DNA of 64,000 nucleotides from Cryptomeria japonica. Its lineage: Eukaryota; Streptophyta; Pinopsida; Cupressales; Cupressaceae. Of the stretch, positions 59,876 through 64,000 are shown piece after piece. Position 1 is the first letter of the stretch. Every line of letters starts with the position of its first letter. The stretch spans positions 543,448,335-543,512,334 of the forward strand of contig NC_081412.1 of NCBI RefSeq assembly GCF_030272615.1, read 5' to 3'. Under the pieces are notes generated by a model. The model was not told the origin of the DNA. It searched no databases and worked only from the letters and a program-made list of their open reading frames with translations. Position numbers and translations under genes: made by a program.

Positions 59876-61329
59876 CTGATTAAGATAGCTATGGCAGATT
59901 CTCTAAAATGCTTTGAACCCATAGATTGTAATGATTTAAGTCAAAATGATGAAGTGTTGGACCTCTTTGACAGGGTATAGATAATCCCTTATTTCTTAGC
60001 CATGAGAGGTTATAATAGGTCCTTGTTGACAAAATTCTGTAATTCATGGCAAAAGCGGGTCATTACTATTGGTAGCATAAAATTCACTATAACCTTAAAT
60101 CTCATAGTGAAGCCACAAGATTGGAATGCGATGGGGCAGAAGTGTAAAAGCAAAAAATTGTGTAACATTTTAGACCAACTTATCAGCACAAGTGAGTTTA
60201 AGTAATTCTAACTAAATTTTTATTTTTTTCAAACATATGGTATATATAGATTCATTATACCTAAGTTATATATGGGTCACAACTTTTGAAATTGGAAGTG
60301 TCTACTAAATATATATTTTATACCACTTTGGGTCTAATTACCAAAAAAAAAAATTAAAAAAATCTTTATGTTTCAACAATTCCTACTCTTATAAATAAAT
60401 TTTTTTTTTGAAATGTAAAAATACCCTTTTATAGATCTATAAGTGAAATTTCCAAAATGTATGTCTTTAATATTTCAATTAGTTTTTATAGAATCTATGT
60501 CAAGATGATATAAATCTTTTCTAATTTGGATAAATAATTAAGAAAATATGTTACGGTAATTGGAAAGAATTATATTTTAGCACATACAACTTTTCAAATT
60601 TATTGAAAAATATATATTTATAAAAAAATAGTAAAAAATATATCCATCCCCTAAAGTTTCAAGTTATCAATATACACAGAAAAATTAAAGAAAAAAGGTT
60701 AAATTTACTAAATAAAGTGTGGTGGCTTGTGCAACTTCAATTTCAACATTCTATCAACAACTAAATTATAGTGTTTACTTTATTAAAAACTACATTTAAA
60801 TAATTTTTTAATTTTTTGTTAAAATTACAAACATAAAATAGACAAAAGAATATAAATTTTTTATAGTTTACATCATTTCAAAATTGAAAGCATATATTTC
60901 ACTTTCTTTTCAATTAATTTAAAAAGTTGAATCACCATTGGCCATTTCCTTAATAAAAGTGTGACAAAGCTTTGTACTTTTACCTCGAAAATGGAAAAGA
61001 AGAGCTTGGGGGCCTACAAAGGATTTCTCATGAAGTTATTTGAAAAAGGGGAAAGGTCGATGATGTTGTAGAATGGCTATAATCACTCCATCCTATCCTC
61101 TTTGTATGCTATGGTGAGTTTTCATTTGATTAAATATTTTACCTTGGAAGGGTGTTATACTACTATCCATGGCTATCACTTTCCAATTTTAAATCATATC
61201 TATCATGGTGAAAATTCTGACTTATCATTTTATCTGTTCTCATCATTGGCTACTATTATTAGTAATGGGGCTTCTCCTCCTTTGCATAAAGGGTTAATTT
61301 ATGCCCTTTATCAATTTTCCTTAAACTAA
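59876..61329 (+). pseudogene. Unrecognised reading frame in two blocks with an intron-like gap
   Basis: Block 1 (about 59890-60204) reads DLFDRV, IPYFLAMRGYNRSLLTKFCN and RVITIGSIKFTITLNLIV. Block 2 (about 61075-61329) reads LIKYFTLEGCYTTIHGYHF, ILNHIYHGEN and PPLHKGLIYALYQF. Both look like one globular protein. The 60205-60950 gap is very AT-rich, without coding signal, and could be an intron or an insertion. Three stops interrupt the blocks. I do not recognise the family. Layout and style are close to those of the frames at 21136 and 63129. Confidence 0.45.
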
Positions 61330-62360
61330 CCCACTCATCATAGCCATTTCACAACCTTTCCTAAAAACCCTAGAGATAATACAGAAGACACTTGTAGTTT
61401 GCTTCATATTGAACTTATTAAATCCAAACCACTGCCCCTTGAAAGTAGTAATCGTTCCCTTATTACAAAAGCTAAAAAGATAAAAACAACCCTATTAATG
61501 AAACTTTGGAGGTTATAGTTCTTAAAATTACCCTGAATAAACGTAAAAATTCTACTCCCAAGCCTATCCTTTCCAAGGCTAGGAAAACTGATAAAGGACC
61601 TATGAAAATAAGCATCACTATAGACCTAGATAATATGGGCTTAGACAATGAGGAAGTGGACAAGTAGAAAGCCTGAAAAAAAGAAATAATCTTGGGTGAG
61701 TGACACTCTACGTGTCTACTTGCTAATGATAACAAAATTAAGAATGTCCTTAAGGAGGAAGTCTCTGATTCTAAAGAGGTTTGTAATGTGGAAGAGGATG
61801 TGCACCTTTCTTCTGAGGAATTTGAAGATGTGGACTTTTAGGCCATTGAGGATTATAGTCCTGAAAATGATTGTGCAAAAGATCTTCATGCGTTAGTCAA
61901 AATATTGATCATTTTAAATTTATTTGGCTCTTTGTCCCATGTTTTAGGCTTAGGGTTTAGGGTTTGTGCATTCTTTTTTAGGTCCTATTGTTAAACCCCT
62001 AAACTTATTTTAATTCCGCAGTACTTTTTTCACTTAAGTATGAGGGTCATGTTGTCATTGGAGGGGCCATATATTTTCCTAGGCATTAATTCTTTTGTCA
62101 GGCCCCTATTAATTTTTCCTAAGTCTCGTGCTATACCTTGTTACCCCATGGTCAAGTTCCCCCTTTAATTTCCTAAGGATATGTCTAGCTAGATCATCCT
62201 AGGTGGGTCCCCTTTAATTTTTTTTTCAAAAGGCACATTAATTTTGCTAAGTCTAAAGCTTATGTTATTTCCGCAAGTGTCCTTATCCTAAAGATCAAGC
62301 TACTAAAAAATTCTCAATATTCACATGCATTAAATGGATGGTGATGTCTTAATCACTATA
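61330..62360. other. Decayed coding-like tail, then no recognisable gene
   Basis: To about 61910 there are lysine- and glutamate-rich pieces in several frames (for example NEEVDK-like and SEEFEDVDF), possibly the tail of the preceding frame. From 61920 to 62360 I see nothing that I can name. Confidence 0.35.
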
Positions 62361-62640
62361 AAAAAGGTGCCCAATGGTTAAGTGGATAAGGTTCGTAGTC
62401 ACCGTGGCTGGAGGATAAAGCTTTAGAAGATCGGACGGTTCTCGCAACCCTGTAGTCAAAGATATGAGGAGGTTAATCATTTCGGCATCACAAGATGATT
62501 TCACATTTCTAAGGCAGGCCGAGGTGAGATGATGGTGAGGTCGCTGACCAAGAGAAAGTGGATGGTGAGTTGGAGGTGCTATGTCATACTTTTTATGGGT
62601 CCACTTGCCACATATGAAGGTCAATATCAGATTGACCAAT
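62361..62640 (+). mobile_element. Candidate tRNA-derived SINE
   Basis: TGGTTAAGTGG at 62375-62385 fits the RNA polymerase III A box. GGTTCTCGCAACC at 62437-62449 is a loose B box at about the right distance. The segment begins GGTGCCCAATGG, tRNA-like. GC content is higher than in the neighbours. No poly(A) or target duplication is obvious. A relic tRNA is the main alternative. Confidence 0.35.
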
Positions 62641-63128
62641 GTAGATCGTGCGATGCGCCAACATGGAGAATATCAATAGTCCTATTTCAAACTTAATTCA
62701 AATGAAAATTGGAGCCATTTCATTGCTTGTGCGAGTAGTAATGGAGGATGGGATGGTGACCCTTCATTTTAGAATGATAATAAAAATATTTTCAGAGCCA
62801 GTTTTGACTCACAAAGCAATTGAGAGGTGATCAGAAGGCTATTCTTGAGGGGGAGAAGATTGGAAAGAGTTCTTGCAGTTTGAATTTAGGGTTCATCTAG
62901 TGCATACAAAGCTATAAGTTTCTCAATCTTTCTTCTATGTTTTCAAAGCAGTTGAAGTGCAAATTGTGTGAAAATTGTAGGGAAAATATTATAAATTGCT
63001 CTAGGGTTTAAAATTTGGCATAAAGAAGTAAAAATTTGCACATTTCTATGTTGTAGTTGATATTCTCATGTTAAGCCCTAGTTTTCCTCTTCCCTCTAAG
63101 GTTAACTGATAAGAAACCTTAGTCTAGT
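62641..63128. other. Upstream region of the next frame, nothing firm
   Basis: A 60-codon frame near 62648 has no recognisable domain. 'tgagggggagaagattgg' at 62846 resembles a polypurine tract, but no LTR edge follows that I can confirm. Confidence 0.3.
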
Positions 63129-64000
63129 ATGATGGCTCCCCTATGGAACCACTCAAGACAAATACAATATTTGAAGAGAAACCTTTTTGATGATTTGCCC
63201 GATCAATTAAATCCCTCAACCAATGATAGATATCAATATTTGAAGAGAAACCTTTTTGATGATTTTCCCAATCAATTAAATCCCTCAACCAATGATAGAT
63301 ATCAAGAGCAAAGACTTGTTCATGGAAAAAACCTAGGAGAAGGGTTAACTAATAAAGTATACCACATCGCAGATGCTAGGGTACCGATGATTGGGGCAAA
63401 AATGTTCAAATAATGGTATGGACAAAGAAATTTGCAATCTCCATTTTCAAGTACTTGGAAATATGACTTAGGCAAGTTGGTAGTACCGAATGTATTCATG
63501 GATGTCGACCTTCTCAAAACTGTTGCAGATAGCTATGACCCTGTTTCAAGGGTTATAAGAGGAAATGAGGGAGAGATTTTGTTGACAATCACGAGGGAAT
63601 AATTCCAAGAGCTTTTTTATTTATATGAGCCTTCTTCTACCTTGGTAGATATAGATTTGGATGAGTTGAAGGTAGAATATTATAGAATGAAGGGTTTCAT
63701 TAGAACTAGCCTCCTTCAAGCTCATTTGGCAAAAGAAGAAGAGACAACTTACCATATTGGCCCTAGTTCACATAAGCCTTTTCCCATTGGTTCTTTTGCC
63801 ACCTATTTTCAAGCCACCTTCTTCTCTCTGTGTCAGAACTTAGGATTCAATCCTATTACAGTCATGCGACTTAATTTTATGTATATGCCTATACAAATTG
63901 AGCATCCAAATTTTAAAATGATCTTTGACTTTGCCCCATACCTTGAAGAGAATATTCATGAGGTGTTGCAAGATGTCAAGAGTGGTGTATTTAGCACTCA
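63129..64000 (+). pseudogene. Unrecognised reading frame related to the one at 21136, runs off the edge
   Basis: One frame runs from 63129 to the window end with only two stops (63411 and 63599). After an N-terminal part with a duplicated 23-residue unit, it reads KLVVPNVFMDVDLLKTVADS, YDPVSR and FQELFYLYEP, then IDLDELKVEYYRMKGF. The frame at 21201 has the corresponding blocks KLDVLNIYINVDILKLFAQN, YDPMKRE, SEVFDFLGIYE and EDLLKEYRRLN at the same spacing. This shows common descent. It also has a later conserved-looking stretch (SFATYFQATFFSLCQNLGFN). Function unknown; the low number of stops suggests a younger copy. Confidence 0.6.
63165..63302 (+). repeat. Tandem duplication of a 69-base coding unit
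   Basis: 63165-63233 and 63234-63302 differ at only a few bases. The unit is 23 codons long, so the frame is kept. The repeated peptide contains YLKRNLFDD and QLNPSTNDRY. Confidence 0.9.

Noticed and set aside
62846-62863. Polypurine-like TGAGGGGGAGAAGATTGG, as the edge of an LTR
   Set aside because: No repeated LTR or primer site could be linked to it.
1-64000. CRISPR arrays, bacterial operons, rRNA or intact tRNA genes
   Set aside because: None is visible. The sequence is plant nuclear DNA with introns and transposable elements.

Overview
The window is nuclear DNA of a large, repeat-rich plant genome. It has one probably intact gene with short introns, surrounded by decayed and nested transposable elements of several classes. 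The repeat density and the style of the Ty3 and Ty1 remnants suggest a gymnosperm. That is inference: no marker in the window fixes the species.

Layout. (1) 1-17539 is one non-autonomous Ty1/copia element on the minus strand. Its 5' LTR is at 15309-17539, a tRNA-Met primer site at 15295-15306, a split gag at 1744-3669 plus 15219-15236, a polypurine tract at 535-546, and a 3' LTR that runs off the left edge. Its gag is split by an 11.5 kb CACTA transposon (3670-15215) with matching terminal inverted repeats and a GAT target duplication. (2) That CACTA element carries a Ty3/gypsy pol remnant (6128-7130). It also carries at least five fragments of a DRM-type de novo DNA methyltransferase gene, three of them forming a 2.7 kb foldback (12178-14912). 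(3) 17540-22215 holds an orphan coding-like fragment, a possible LINE tail and the first half of a long unrecognised reading frame. That frame is cut at 22215 by a complete non-autonomous copia element (22216-29837, both LTRs, PBS, PPT, ATTTT target duplication) and resumes in register at 29838-31679. (4) 32160-36710 is a decayed TNP2-type CACTA transposase on the minus strand. (5) 39150-41345 is a higher-order tandem repeat. (6) 42872-46225 is a six-exon glutamate receptor-like (GLR) gene on the minus strand, predicted at 916 residues. (7) 50678-53071 is a truncated copia element (LTR, PBS, internally duplicated gag) adjoining an L1-like LINE with a C-terminal RNase H domain (53072-59445). 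(8) 59876-64000 has two further decayed reading frames of the kind seen in (3) and a possible SINE.

Only the GLR gene looks able to make a full protein. The most interesting object is the CACTA element with rearranged DRM methyltransferase fragments. DRM enzymes carry out RNA-directed DNA methylation, which silences transposons, and here inverted copies of DRM sequence sit inside a transposon in a form that could give a hairpin RNA. A second theme is a set of long, lineage-specific reading frames of unknown function associated with non-autonomous copia elements.
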